Below are positions 8,659 to 16,027 of a stretch of DNA of 64,000 bases, piece after piece. Below the pieces are notes generated by a model. It saw nothing but the letters and a program-made list of their open reading frames with translations, did not search any database and had not been told where the DNA came from. The position numbers and the translations under genes were made by a program. Source of the stretch: Leifsonia sp. Root227 (GTDB taxonomy: Bacteria > Actinomycetota > Actinomycetes > Actinomycetales > Microbacteriaceae); the NCBI RefSeq assembly GCF_001428745.1, contig NZ_LMIO01000004.1:558001-622000 (forward strand), read 5' to 3'. Positions within the stretch are counted from its first letter, which is position 1; the number at the start of each line of letters is the position of its first letter.

Positions 8659-9375
8659 TCAGCCCTCGGCGCCCGCGACGACCGTCCCGATTCCGAGCGC
8701 GGCGAGGATGGCGGCGGACACCCGTTCGAGCACGCGGGTGACCCGCGGCCGCTTGAGCCAGGCGACCATCCGGGACGCCAGCAGCACCACGACGCCCAGA
8801 TACGCCACGGAGACGAGTGCGTCGACGGCGCCGAGCAGCATCGTCTCGCCGAGGCCGGCGTGCGCTGGGACGAACTGCGGCACGACCGCGAGGAAGAACA
8901 GGCCGACCTTCGGGTTCAGCAGGGTGGAGAGCATCCCGGCCAGCAGGCTGCGGACCGACCAGCCGCCCCTGGCTCGTCCGGTCAGGGTCGTGGAACCCGC
9001 GTCGCCTGCGGTGCCCGAGGTCGATGCGGTCTCTGCCGCTGCCGCCGCTGTCTCTGCCGCTGCCTTCTCCGCTGCAGCGGCCCTGGCGCTCCTGCGGGTC
9101 GCGACGAACGCCATGACGCCCAGGTAGATCAGATACAGGCCTCCCACGATCTTCACGACGCGGAACACCTCGGCGGACTGTTCGAGCAGGGTCGCGAGCC
9201 CGATGGCGACGAGCGCCGCCCACACCAGCGACCCGAGAGAGCACCCGACCGCTGCGGCGAACCCGTCGCGAGCGCGGCCCATGCTGTAGCGGAGCACCAG
9301 GAACGTGTCCGGCCCCGGCGTGAGCGCGAGCACCGCGCACAGCCCGGCGAACGCGAGGATCGTGAGCAGCGACAT
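8659..9375 (-). CDS. LysE family amino-acid exporter
   Basis: A 238-residue membrane protein whose first helix carries ALTPGPDTFLVL, the LysE/RhtB signature (TPGP), and about six transmembrane helices in all. Proteins of this family export amino acids or their derivatives. Between helices 3 and 4 there is an unusual alanine/threonine-rich insert (about residues 108-150) containing AAAAEKAAAETAAAAAETA, which lengthens the family's usual ~205 residues and would form a cytoplasmic linker. The ATG at 9375 is preceded, six bases upstream, by TAGGAT (revcomp 9382-9387), the pattern of a leaderless promoter. The downstream GNAT could be co-transcribed. The substrate is not predictable. Confidence 0.9.
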   Translation of the reverse strand: MSLLTILAFAGLCAVLALTPGPDTFLVLRYSMGRARDGFAAAVGCSLGSLVWAALVAIGLATLLEQSAEVFRVVKIVGGLYLIYLGVMAFVATRRSARAAAAEKAAAETAAAAAETASTSGTAGDAGSTTLTGRARGGWSVRSLLAGMLSTLLNPKVGLFFLAVVPQFVPAHAGLGETMLLGAVDALVSVAYLGVVVLLASRMVAWLKRPRVTRVLERVSAAILAALGIGTVVAGAEG

Positions 9376-9401
9376 GCGACGATCCTAGACGGTGCCCACG
9401 A

Positions 9402-9671
9402 TCAGACGAAGGTGCGTACCAGTTCCCAGCGGCCATCGCCTGTCGGGCGGACCTCGAACATCCGCACATCGCCGTCCGCGACAGAGCAGCCCTGGAACCG
9501 CCAGCCCGCGAGCTTCCCGGCCGGATGCGTGAGCGCGTCATGCCAGGCGACCTCCCGCAGCGGCGTCGGCTGATCGGTGACGACATAGCGGGTGCCGCGC
9601 CAGACCAGGCGGGTGGGTCGGCCGTTGTCGGTCCAGACAGAGACGATGTCGGTCGCGTGCGTCATGCTCAT
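9402..9671 (-). CDS. small DUF6504-like protein under an SOS box
   Basis: The start at 9671 is chosen because TTGGAGG lies five bases upstream of ATGAGCATGAC; this gives 89 residues. The sequence reads ...VWTDNGRPTRLVWRGTRYVV..., then WHDALTHPAGK, and ends WELVRTFV, resembling the DUF6504 family of small beta-rich proteins. In actinobacteria such genes are, as I recall, often found near the imuA'/imuB/dnaE2 damage-tolerance genes, but none of those is nearby here. A perfect LexA operator lies 48 bases upstream, so expression should rise on DNA damage. The biochemical role is unknown. Family assignment is moderate; the SOS-controlled small gene is the stronger claim. Confidence 0.65.
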   Translation of the reverse strand: MSMTHATDIVSVWTDNGRPTRLVWRGTRYVVTDQPTPLREVAWHDALTHPAGKLAGWRFQGCSVADGDVRMFEVRPTGDGRWELVRTFV

Positions 9672-9718
9672 GACAGCCTCCAAGGGGTTCAGGGATGACT
9701 CCATTGAACCATTAACTT

Positions 9719-9734
9719 TCGAACATGTGTTCGA
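9719..9734 (-). promoter_or_regulatory. LexA operator (SOS box)
   Basis: TCGAACATGTGTTCGA is a perfect 16-base palindrome that matches the actinobacterial/Gram-positive LexA consensus (CGAAC-N4-GTTCG) with no mismatch. It lies 48 bases upstream of the small DUF6504-like gene on the minus strand and 145 bases upstream of the tautomerase gene on the plus strand, so it most likely represses the minus-strand gene. Confidence 0.88.
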
Positions 9735-9879
9735 GTAAATCGACTCATGGTAGCGGCCCAGGTGTCGCTGCGGCGGAGAGGGTGCTCGGCACGTCATGGT
9801 CCCCCAACGCATCTCGACGCATCCGGCCGGCTGCCCCGCAGAGCCAACGTTCGTCACCGGTGTGGCATAGCCTGCGGAG

Positions 9880-10269
9880 ATGGCTCAAGTACTGGTGTAC
9901 GGCCGGCGGGAATCCCTTGCTCGGCACAGAACGGCTCTCGCGGACGCGATTCACGCGGCGATCATGGTCTCGCTGACCTATCCGGCCGAGAAACGATTCC
10001 AGCGATTCATCCCGCTCGACTCCGGCGACTTCATATATCCCGAGGACCGGGGACCGGATTACACGATCATCGAGATCTCCATGTTCGAGGGTCGATCCGA
10101 AGAAGCCAAGCGGGTTCTCATCACCGAGCTCTTCGCTCGCATCAGGGCGGAGGCGGGGATCGATCCGCACAGCGTAGAGATCACGATCACCGAGACCCCC
10201 AAGGCGAACTGGGGGATCCGCGGCCAGGTCGCGACCGACCTGGCGCTGGGTTACAGCGTTGAGGTGTAG
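9880..10269 (+). CDS. tautomerase-family protein without the N-terminal proline
   Basis: A 129-residue protein beginning MAQVLVYGRRESLARHRTALADAIHAA and continuing to a strand-rich C-terminus (VEITITETPKANWGIRGQ). This matches the longer tautomerase-family proteins of actinobacteria with the 4-oxalocrotonate tautomerase/MIF fold. Those enzymes normally use Pro1 exposed after Met removal; here residue 2 is Ala, so classical tautomerase chemistry is doubtful. TAGCCT at 9865-9870-like position, six bases before the ATG, suggests a leaderless transcript. The gene stands alone between a divergent SOS gene and a convergent membrane-protein operon. Confidence 0.78.
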   Translation: MAQVLVYGRRESLARHRTALADAIHAAIMVSLTYPAEKRFQRFIPLDSGDFIYPEDRGPDYTIIEISMFEGRSEEAKRVLITELFARIRAEAGIDPHSVEITITETPKANWGIRGQVATDLALGYSVEV

Positions 10270-10376
10270 CGCGCAGGGCGCGTGAACCACGCGCGCCGAT
10301 TATCCGGTGGCGCCTGTGGCGCGGGTCCGCCGGGACGTCGTCAGAGCGCGACGCTGGCGAACTTCGTCCGCCGCGA

Positions 10377-10787
10377 TCACGCGGCGCCGCCCGTATTCGC
10401 GTCGCCCGCGGTGGTGCCCCCTGCAGTCGCCCCGCCCGCGCCACCTGTGCCCCCACCCCGTCGCGCCACCAGCGCCCGCTCCCGCATCGCCAGGAACAGC
10501 GGCAGCGCGAAGGCCAGCGCCACCAGCGGGATGAGCACCACGTACACCCACACCCGCCGCATCCCGAGCCTTCGGCTCTCGAACAGCATGAACGCGACCA
10601 CCGCGACGGCGGCGATGAGCACATCCACCGTCAGCGACAGCACGGCAGGGCCGCTCTGCAGCCAGTCGCCCACGTAGTTGCGCCGACCGACGATGGCGGC
10701 GATGTTGAACGTCCACGTGCCGACCAGCCCCACGATCGCGACCACCAGGAAGAACACCGCCCTCCCGTTCCAGCCGCCGCGGCTCAT
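10377..10787 (-). CDS. DUF2834 family membrane protein
   Basis: About 136 residues with three predicted transmembrane helices. The pattern FFLVVAIVGLVGTWTFN, then a loop with 'VGDWLQSG', a second helix, FESRRLGMRRVWVYVVL, a third helix and FLAMRERAL matches DUF2834 closely. The C-terminal ~25 residues are a Gly/Thr/Ala-rich tail (GGTGGAGGATAGG...) beyond the family domain. A GTG four codons upstream (10799) is an alternative start. It is the last gene of the MerR-led operon, 23 bases after the larger membrane protein. Function unknown. Confidence 0.8.
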   Translation of the reverse strand: MSRGGWNGRAVFFLVVAIVGLVGTWTFNIAAIVGRRNYVGDWLQSGPAVLSLTVDVLIAAVAVVAFMLFESRRLGMRRVWVYVVLIPLVALAFALPLFLAMRERALVARRGGGTGGAGGATAGGTTAGDANTGGAA

Positions 10788-10810
10788 GCCGCCGTTCACG
10801 CCGCCGCCGG

Positions 10811-11761
10811 TCACGCCGTCGCTCCGGCGTGCAGCGTCGGCCTGGCGGCCGCCCGCATCCCGAGCGCCAGCACCACGGCGGCGGCGAGCACTCCGCCCAC
10901 CAGGATCGCCCAGCCTGCGGCGAGGAAGACCCCGTCCGGGTGCACGATCGACTGCCCGGCCAGCGCCTGGAACGTCACGAGCGTCACGACCGCTGCGTAG
11001 ACCACCGTCGCCACCACCACGAGGCGCAGCCGCACCCTGTCGTCGGCGACGGCGCGCCAGCGGCGTCCGAGCCAGCCGAGCGCGATGGCGAACAGCGGCA
11101 GGAGCTGCAGCGCGTGCATCCCGACGAAGTGCGGGATGCGGAGGTCGCCGCCGACCGTGCTCCAGCCGAGCAGGGGGAGGCCGGGCCCACCGTCCGCCAG
11201 GCCGACAGTGTGGGCGCCGGCGATGCCCTGGAAGTCGTGCAGCTGGGCGGCCGTCGGGCCCGTCATCAGGTAGGCGAGGCCCATGCCGACGATGGCGATC
11301 GCCGCGCCGGCCCGCACGGCAAGCGTGGTGGATGCGGTGGGCAGGCGCAGGAAGAACACCGCGATCGTCGTGAGGAAGGTGCCGACGTAGAGCACGGTGA
11401 TCGACACCGCCATGATGCCCCACACCGCGGCGGAGACGCCGTTGGACACGTTGAAGTGGCTGGTCGTGCCGACCGCGGCGGCGCCGACGATCGCCACCTG
11501 TTCCACGATCAGGGAGACGGCGATGACCGTGCCCGCACTGTGCGCGAGGCGGCGGAAGCGGGGGAGATGGGCGATCAGCCACGCCCAGGTCACGCTGTAG
11601 AGCAGGATCGACAGCGAGAACTTGAGCGGCTTGAGCCAGGTGTCGACGCCGAGGACCTGCCTCTGGTCGACGAGCAGGCCGACGACGCACACGATGGTGC
11701 TGACGACCATGAGGGCGGCGACCGTCATGAGCGGATGGTGCCAGGCGAAGACGGACTTCAT
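10811..11761 (-). CDS. multi-pass membrane protein of unknown function
   Basis: 316 residues with about eight hydrophobic helices and short charged loops. It starts MKSVFAWHHPLMTVAALMVV, and a central region has GTTSHFNVSNGVSAAVWGIM and QLHDFQGIAGAHTVG. The start ATG overlaps the MerR stop by four bases (ATGA), so translation is coupled. No transporter signature, cofactor motif or known domain is recognised; histidines near membrane helices (HHP, GTTSHF, HFVGMHALQ) might bind metal or heme, but this is only a possibility. It is co-transcribed with the MerR regulator and a DUF2834 protein, so it is probably the main target of that regulator. Confidence 0.75.
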   Translation of the reverse strand: MKSVFAWHHPLMTVAALMVVSTIVCVVGLLVDQRQVLGVDTWLKPLKFSLSILLYSVTWAWLIAHLPRFRRLAHSAGTVIAVSLIVEQVAIVGAAAVGTTSHFNVSNGVSAAVWGIMAVSITVLYVGTFLTTIAVFFLRLPTASTTLAVRAGAAIAIVGMGLAYLMTGPTAAQLHDFQGIAGAHTVGLADGGPGLPLLGWSTVGGDLRIPHFVGMHALQLLPLFAIALGWLGRRWRAVADDRVRLRLVVVATVVYAAVVTLVTFQALAGQSIVHPDGVFLAAGWAILVGGVLAAAVVLALGMRAAARPTLHAGATA

Positions 11762-12384
11762 GAGAGCCTTCTCTCCGAGGTTGCTGCGGCCTGGGCGATG
11801 CGCCGCAGGCCGAGGGCGAGGGAATCGCCGAGCACCGTGCCGATGACCATGAGCTCGGCCATCCGCGACGGGTCCGGCAGGGCGGCGACCGCGGCGAGGT
11901 CGGCGTCGGCTGCCAGGCGGGCGGCCGACGCGTACGCGTCGAGATAGCTGTCGGGGAGGGGGTAGCCGGCGTGCACGAACGCGTCGAGCACGCGGGCGGC
12001 GATCTCCGTGCCGATGTTGTCCTCGCATCCGGTCCACTCCGCGCGCCCGATCAGGGCGTCGATGCGGGCGATGGATGCGGAGGTCGGCTCCGAGACGTCG
12101 GGCACGGCAGCGCGGGAGAGCGCCTGCTGCGCGACGTCGAAGGTGTGCGCGATGGGCGCATCCGGGTCGTCGAGGGCGGCGAGCACCTGCGCGACCGAGC
12201 TGACCGACAGGTGACCGACCTCGAGCATGGAGCGGATGAGGCGCAGCCTGTGGATGTGCGCATCGCCGTACTCCGTACGATTTCCGTTGAGGCGCTCCCC
12301 GGCCGGCAGGAGTCCTTCGCGCACGTAGTACTTGATCGTGGCGGAGGGGGTGCCGGTGGTCTCGGCGAGTTCGGTGATGAGCAT
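11758..12384 (-). CDS. MerR family transcriptional regulator
   Basis: 208 residues. The N-terminal winged-helix domain reads MLITELAETTGTPSATIKYYVREGLLPAGERLNGNRTEY, a classic MerR DNA-binding head (normally R-Y-Y; here K-Y-Y), followed by an HLRLIRSMLEVGHLSVSSV second helical pair. The C-terminal ~130 residues are helical and lack clustered cysteines, so this is not a metal sensor of the MerR/CueR type; it resembles the group with a TetR-like or ligand-binding C-terminal part. It heads a three-gene membrane-protein operon. A TACTAT box six bases upstream of the ATG and a palindrome overlapping the promoter suggest a leaderless, autoregulated gene. Confidence 0.87.
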   Translation of the reverse strand: MLITELAETTGTPSATIKYYVREGLLPAGERLNGNRTEYGDAHIHRLRLIRSMLEVGHLSVSSVAQVLAALDDPDAPIAHTFDVAQQALSRAAVPDVSEPTSASIARIDALIGRAEWTGCEDNIGTEIAARVLDAFVHAGYPLPDSYLDAYASAARLAADADLAAVAALPDPSRMAELMVIGTVLGDSLALGLRRIAQAAATSERRLS

Positions 12385-12390
12385 GTGGTG

Positions 12391-12419
12391 ATAGTAGCAC
12401 TACCGGTAGCGTGACTACC
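12391..12419 (-). promoter_or_regulatory. promoter and palindromic operator of the MerR operon
   Basis: On the minus strand, TACTAT (revcomp 12391-12396) lies six bases before the start codon, as in a leaderless promoter. Just upstream is the perfect palindrome CTACCGGTAG (12400-12409), flanked by GTAGT... and ...CTACT half-sites. A MerR dimer would bind here between the -35 and -10 elements. The -35 is poor, as expected for activator-dependent promoters. Confidence 0.6.
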
Positions 12420-12460
12420 AGTGTGGGATGCGTTCTCGCGCTCGGTCGCGCACGCACGGA

Positions 12461-12802
12461 TCAGAGAGTGTCGTCGCGGGAGCGCTTCGATCGTGAAGGC
12501 GACTCCTGCAGTGACAGCCAGAACAGGATCGCCAGCAGCCCGAAGATCGCCAGCGACGCCAGAAGATCGCCCCACTGGAACGGCACGAGCGCGCCGTCGA
12601 TCGACAGCACCAGTGCGCACTCGATGAAGCCGAAGACGAGGAAGAACAGGCCGAGCAGCACGCGCGTCAGCCGGATCGACTTCCCGCGTCTGTGCAGCTC
12701 CAGCCTCCGCAGCTCCACCATGAGCGTCAGCAGCAGCAGGGGCAGGATCTGCGCGAGCGCAGCCGCCGACGCGCTGTCCATCAGCACGATATGCACATCC
12801 AT
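12461..12802 (-). CDS. small membrane protein of unknown function
   Basis: 113 residues from the ATG at 12802 (MDVHIVLMDSASAAALAQIL); an upstream in-frame start at 12829 would add nine. Three hydrophobic segments are visible: ALAQILPLLLLTLMVELR, RVLLGLFFLVFGFIECALVL and LLASLAIFGLLAILFWLSL. Between the first two is a basic loop (RRLELHRRGKSIR), and the C-terminus is basic and hydrophilic. No family is recognised. It lies between the MerR operon promoter and IclR in the same direction. It ends 76 bases from the MerR start codon. Confidence 0.6.
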   Translation of the reverse strand: MDVHIVLMDSASAAALAQILPLLLLTLMVELRRLELHRRGKSIRLTRVLLGLFFLVFGFIECALVLSIDGALVPFQWGDLLASLAIFGLLAILFWLSLQESPSRSKRSRDDTL

Positions 12803-12862
12803 CGGGTCGACCACGTCTCTATCGTGCACCCGGGCGCCCGTTCCGGTCGACCGCCCGATCCG

Positions 12863-12953
12863 TTCCGACGGAGAAACGCCTCCGCCCGGCTCCGATCTCC
12901 GTCCGAACGGGGATCCCGGCGGCGTGGCGTTGCAGTTCTCCGTCCGGACGGAG
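12863..12953. repeat. three TCTCCGTC words and a 16-base palindrome after iclR
   Basis: The word TTCTCCGTCGGAA occurs inverted at 12863-12875, a variant direct at 12895-12907, and another at 12936-12948. The last is embedded in the perfect palindrome CTCCGTCCGGACGGAG (12938-12953), directly downstream of the iclR stop. It may serve as transcription terminator or as operator for the small membrane gene. Confidence 0.5.
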
Positions 12954-12956
12954 CGG

Positions 12957-13652
12957 TCAGCGCCCCTGCACCCGCCCCGAGATCACGGCGGCCGTCTCGC
13001 GAGCGGCAGCGACGACGACGGCCAGGGGATGCGCGCTGTACGAGGTGCCGATGTACGGCACGGTCAGCGTCGCGACCGTCGCTCCCGTCGCATCCCGGAT
13101 CGCGGCGACCACGTCGGTCACCGCGTCCTGCACGGGGTCCGGCCGGGTCATCACGTCACCTTCGCCGTCACCGTCGCCGCGCCCGCCCGCACCGGTGAGC
13201 ACGAGCCCCGCCGCCGTGTCGAGCGGGAACAGCGCGCCGACCCGCACCGCATAACCGAAGTTCGCCGGCGACTCCGCCTGGGCGATCACCCGGACGGCGT
13301 CTCCGTCGCGCACGCCGAGGTTGCAGGACTGCGACACGGCGTCCGCGAGGTCGCGCATCGGGCCCATCGCCAGCCGGATCAGCCCGCGCAGGGGCGGCTG
13401 CCGGTGCGCGAGGTCGAACAGGGCGAGCGAGACCCCGTAGAGACCGGATGCACGGTCGCGGTAGAGATAGCCGCGCCGTTCGAGAGTGGTGAGCACCCGG
13501 AAGATCTGGCTCACGCTGCGCCCGACAGCGTCAGCGATCTCGGTCTGCGATCGCTCCCCAGGCTCGCCCGCCAGATACTCCAGGATGTCGAGGGCCTTGT
13601 CGAGGGCGGGAACCGAATAGTCGGGCTGCGGAGAAGGAGACGGAGCCATCAT
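12957..13652 (-). CDS. IclR family transcriptional regulator
   Basis: 231 residues. The N-terminal winged helix reads LDKALDILEYLAGEPGERSQTEIADAVGRSVSQIFRVLTTLERRGYLYRD, a typical IclR DNA-binding domain. The C-terminal effector domain (RLAMGPMRDLADAVSQSCNLGV..., then VGALFPLDTAAG) follows the family pattern but contains a low-complexity Gly/Asp insert (GAGGRGDGDGEGD). Its ATG overlaps the stop of the S-adenosylhomocysteinase-like gene by four bases, so both are one transcript read from 14824. It probably controls that gene and perhaps the divergent glutaminase-MFS pair in response to a small organic ligand. Confidence 0.9.
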   Translation of the reverse strand: MMAPSPSPQPDYSVPALDKALDILEYLAGEPGERSQTEIADAVGRSVSQIFRVLTTLERRGYLYRDRASGLYGVSLALFDLAHRQPPLRGLIRLAMGPMRDLADAVSQSCNLGVRDGDAVRVIAQAESPANFGYAVRVGALFPLDTAAGLVLTGAGGRGDGDGEGDVMTRPDPVQDAVTDVVAAIRDATGATVATLTVPYIGTSYSAHPLAVVVAAARETAAVISGRVQGR

Positions 13653-14824
13653 CGATCCGCCCCGATCGCCGTCAGGAACCGCCGGGCGATCGTGCGCTCG
13701 ATGTCGTCAGGCACCGGCTGCGCGCCCGCATCCAGCGTCGAGGCCGCCGTCGCGACGCGCTCCAGCGACAGCGACTGCAGCAGGAACCCGAGATCCATCG
13801 CCTCCAGCGAGTTGCCCTTCGGCTCGCGGCCGGCGAGGTTCACCATGCGACCCTCCGCCAGCAGGACGATGGACCGGCCGTCCGGCAGGTCCACCTGCTC
13901 GATCGCCGCATCCAGGGTCGTCACCGCGCTCGCCGAGGCGTAGAGGGCTGCGGTGTCGATCTCCCAGGGGAAGTGCCCGGCGTTCGCGAGCACGGCGCCG
14001 CCCGGGAGGCGGTCGATGATGTCGGGCGTCACGATGTCGGGGAAGCCTGTCGCCGTGACGAACACCTCTCCCCAGTCGGCGAGGTCCGCGAGCGGCGCCA
14101 CCCGGTAGCCGTCGAGCGCCGCCTCGAACATCTTCAGCTCGTCGATCTCCGCGACGGCCACCTTGCCGCCGAATGCTCGCAGGTACTGCGCGATCCCGCG
14201 CCCGCACCAGCCGTATCCCGCCACCACGAAGCGGCGGCCAGGGATCATCAGGTTCGTGATCCTCATGATGCTCTCCACGACCGACTGACCGACGCCGTGC
14301 CGGTTCTCGCCGACCGCCTTGAGCATGCTGTCGTTGATCACAATGATCGGGAACGGCACGGAGCCGGCCAGCTCGCGCCGCAGCCGGACGCCGCCGCTCG
14401 TGGTCTCCTCCGTGCCGCCGACGACCGTCTCCGCCAGGCCGGCCTCAACGATGCCGGCGGCGAGGTCTGCGCCGTTGTCGAGCAGGATGGTGGGCCGCGC
14501 CGCGATCACGGCGGCGACGTTGGCGTGATGCTCGTCGATCGTGTCGTCTCTGCGGCCGTGCACGGTCATCCCCTGCTCGCGGAGGAATGCGACGATGTCG
14601 TCCTGCGTCGAGCCGTGATTGCCCGTCGCGACGATCTCGGCCCCGCCCGCGGCGAGGACCTCGAGCAGGACGGCGGTCTTGGGCTCCAGGTGCAGCGACA
14701 TCCCGATGCGGTGGCCCGCGAACGGCTGCGATGCGGCGAATTCCGTCTTGGCTGCGGCGAGGAGCGGCATCCGGGAGCGGATCCAGGCGGTGCGGGATGC
14801 TCCGCGAGCGGCGAGTTCGGACAC
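13649..14824 (-). CDS. S-adenosyl-L-homocysteine hydrolase-like enzyme (diverged)
   Basis: 391 residues with the SAHH layout: substrate domain, NAD-binding Rossmann domain with VVAGYGWCGRGIAQYL (as in the archaeal/Thermotoga subgroup), then VFVTATGF and LANAGHF. The length fits that subgroup and lacks the C-terminal KPDRYRY tail of typical bacterial enzymes. Several active-site positions differ: the usual G-E-T-x-E-E-Y is DDTIDEHH, and the K-x-x-x-D catalytic pair in NDxxTKxxxDN is NDSMLKAVGEN (Lys kept, Asp replaced by Glu). It may act on another thioether nucleoside or a related substrate. Co-transcribed with IclR; divergent from glutaminase. True SAH hydrolase is the main alternative. Confidence 0.8.
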   Translation of the reverse strand: MSELAARGASRTAWIRSRMPLLAAAKTEFAASQPFAGHRIGMSLHLEPKTAVLLEVLAAGGAEIVATGNHGSTQDDIVAFLREQGMTVHGRRDDTIDEHHANVAAVIAARPTILLDNGADLAAGIVEAGLAETVVGGTEETTSGGVRLRRELAGSVPFPIIVINDSMLKAVGENRHGVGQSVVESIMRITNLMIPGRRFVVAGYGWCGRGIAQYLRAFGGKVAVAEIDELKMFEAALDGYRVAPLADLADWGEVFVTATGFPDIVTPDIIDRLPGGAVLANAGHFPWEIDTAALYASASAVTTLDAAIEQVDLPDGRSIVLLAEGRMVNLAGREPKGNSLEAMDLGFLLQSLSLERVATAASTLDAGAQPVPDDIERTIARRFLTAIGADR

Positions 14825-15013
14825 GGGCTCAACTTTCGTAGGTGAACATGACTTTCATATAGGTTATCTCTCAATGACCGCCGGCGCGAGCGCATCCCCG
14901 CCGCAACCCGTCGCCATGTGTGTTGCGCGCACCACCGAATGGCGAAAGGATGAGCGCGACAGACCGATGCCGCTGCACCGACCGTGCGTGGCATCGCGGG
15001 GAGGGGAACCCAC

Positions 15014-16027
15014 GTGGAACTGGATGTGGACGGAGTCGCCGAACGGGTCTCCACCGGCACTCTTCCCGGGTGGGACGATGTCGAAGCCCTGGTGCAGAAG
15101 GCTCACGAGCGCAACGCCGGTGTCACCTCGGGAACGGTCGCCGACTACATCCCGGCGCTGGCTGCCGCCGACCCTGCGCTCTTCGGCGTCTGCGTCGCCG
15201 AGGTCGACGGCGCAACGCACGGAGCGGGTGACGTCGACCACGCGTTCTCCATCCAGTCCATCTCGAAAGCGTTCGTGTACGCGCTGGTCTGCGACGAGCT
15301 GGGGCACGAGCTGGCGCTCGAACGCGTCGGAGTGAACAACACCGGACTCGCCTTCAACTCGGTGATGGCCATCGAGCTCAACGACGGGCATCCGATGAAC
15401 CCGATGGTCAACGCCGGTGCGCTCGCCACGACCGCCCTCGTCCCAGGGCAGACGTCGGAAGCGCGCTGGGCGTTCATCCAGGACGGCCTGTCGCGCTTCG
15501 CCGGGCGCAGGCTGGAGCTGGACGCAGCGGTCTACGAATCGGAGACGGAGACCAACCAGCGCAACCAGGCCATCGCGCGCCTGCTCCAGAGCTACGGCAG
15601 GATCACCGCCGACCCGGCCGAGGTGGTCGACGTCTATACGCGCCAGTGCTCGCTGCTCGTGACGGCTCGCGACCTCGCAGTGATGGGCGCCACCCTCGCG
15701 GACGGCGGCGTCAATCCCGTCACGGGCGAGCGCGTGGTCTCGGCTCACGTCTGCCGCGACACGCTCTCGGTGATGGCCGCGAGCGGATTGTACGAGCGGT
15801 CGGGGGAGTGGTTGTTCGAGATCGGGATGCCCGGCAAGTCCGGCGTCGCGGGCGGCCTGGTCGCCATCGCGCCCGGCAAGGCGGGCATCGGCACATTCTC
15901 TCCCCCGTTGGATGCGGCGGGCAACAGCGTCAGGGGTCAGCGCGCGACGGCGTTCCTCTCGCGCAGCCTCGGGCTGAACCTCTTCTCGTCGGACGTGCAC
16001 CACCCAGCAGAAGGACAGGACAGATGA
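15014..16027 (+). CDS. glsA: glutaminase
   Basis: 337 residues from the GTG at 15014, chosen because GGGGAGGGG lies seven bases upstream; an in-frame start at 14984 is less likely. It belongs to the serine-dependent beta-lactamase-like glutaminases, which hydrolyse L-glutamine to glutamate and ammonia. The catalytic motif SIQSISK (S-x-x-K) is present, as are NPMVNAGA, the E-x-x-x-N-x-x-N region ETETNQRNQAIA, and the Tyr/Gly-rich end (MPGKSGVAGG). The stop overlaps the start of an MFS exporter by four bases (ATGA), so the two are co-translated and perhaps transport a glutamine- or glutamate-related compound. Confidence 0.93.
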   Translation: MELDVDGVAERVSTGTLPGWDDVEALVQKAHERNAGVTSGTVADYIPALAAADPALFGVCVAEVDGATHGAGDVDHAFSIQSISKAFVYALVCDELGHELALERVGVNNTGLAFNSVMAIELNDGHPMNPMVNAGALATTALVPGQTSEARWAFIQDGLSRFAGRRLELDAAVYESETETNQRNQAIARLLQSYGRITADPAEVVDVYTRQCSLLVTARDLAVMGATLADGGVNPVTGERVVSAHVCRDTLSVMAASGLYERSGEWLFEIGMPGKSGVAGGLVAIAPGKAGIGTFSPPLDAAGNSVRGQRATAFLSRSLGLNLFSSDVHHPAEGQDR

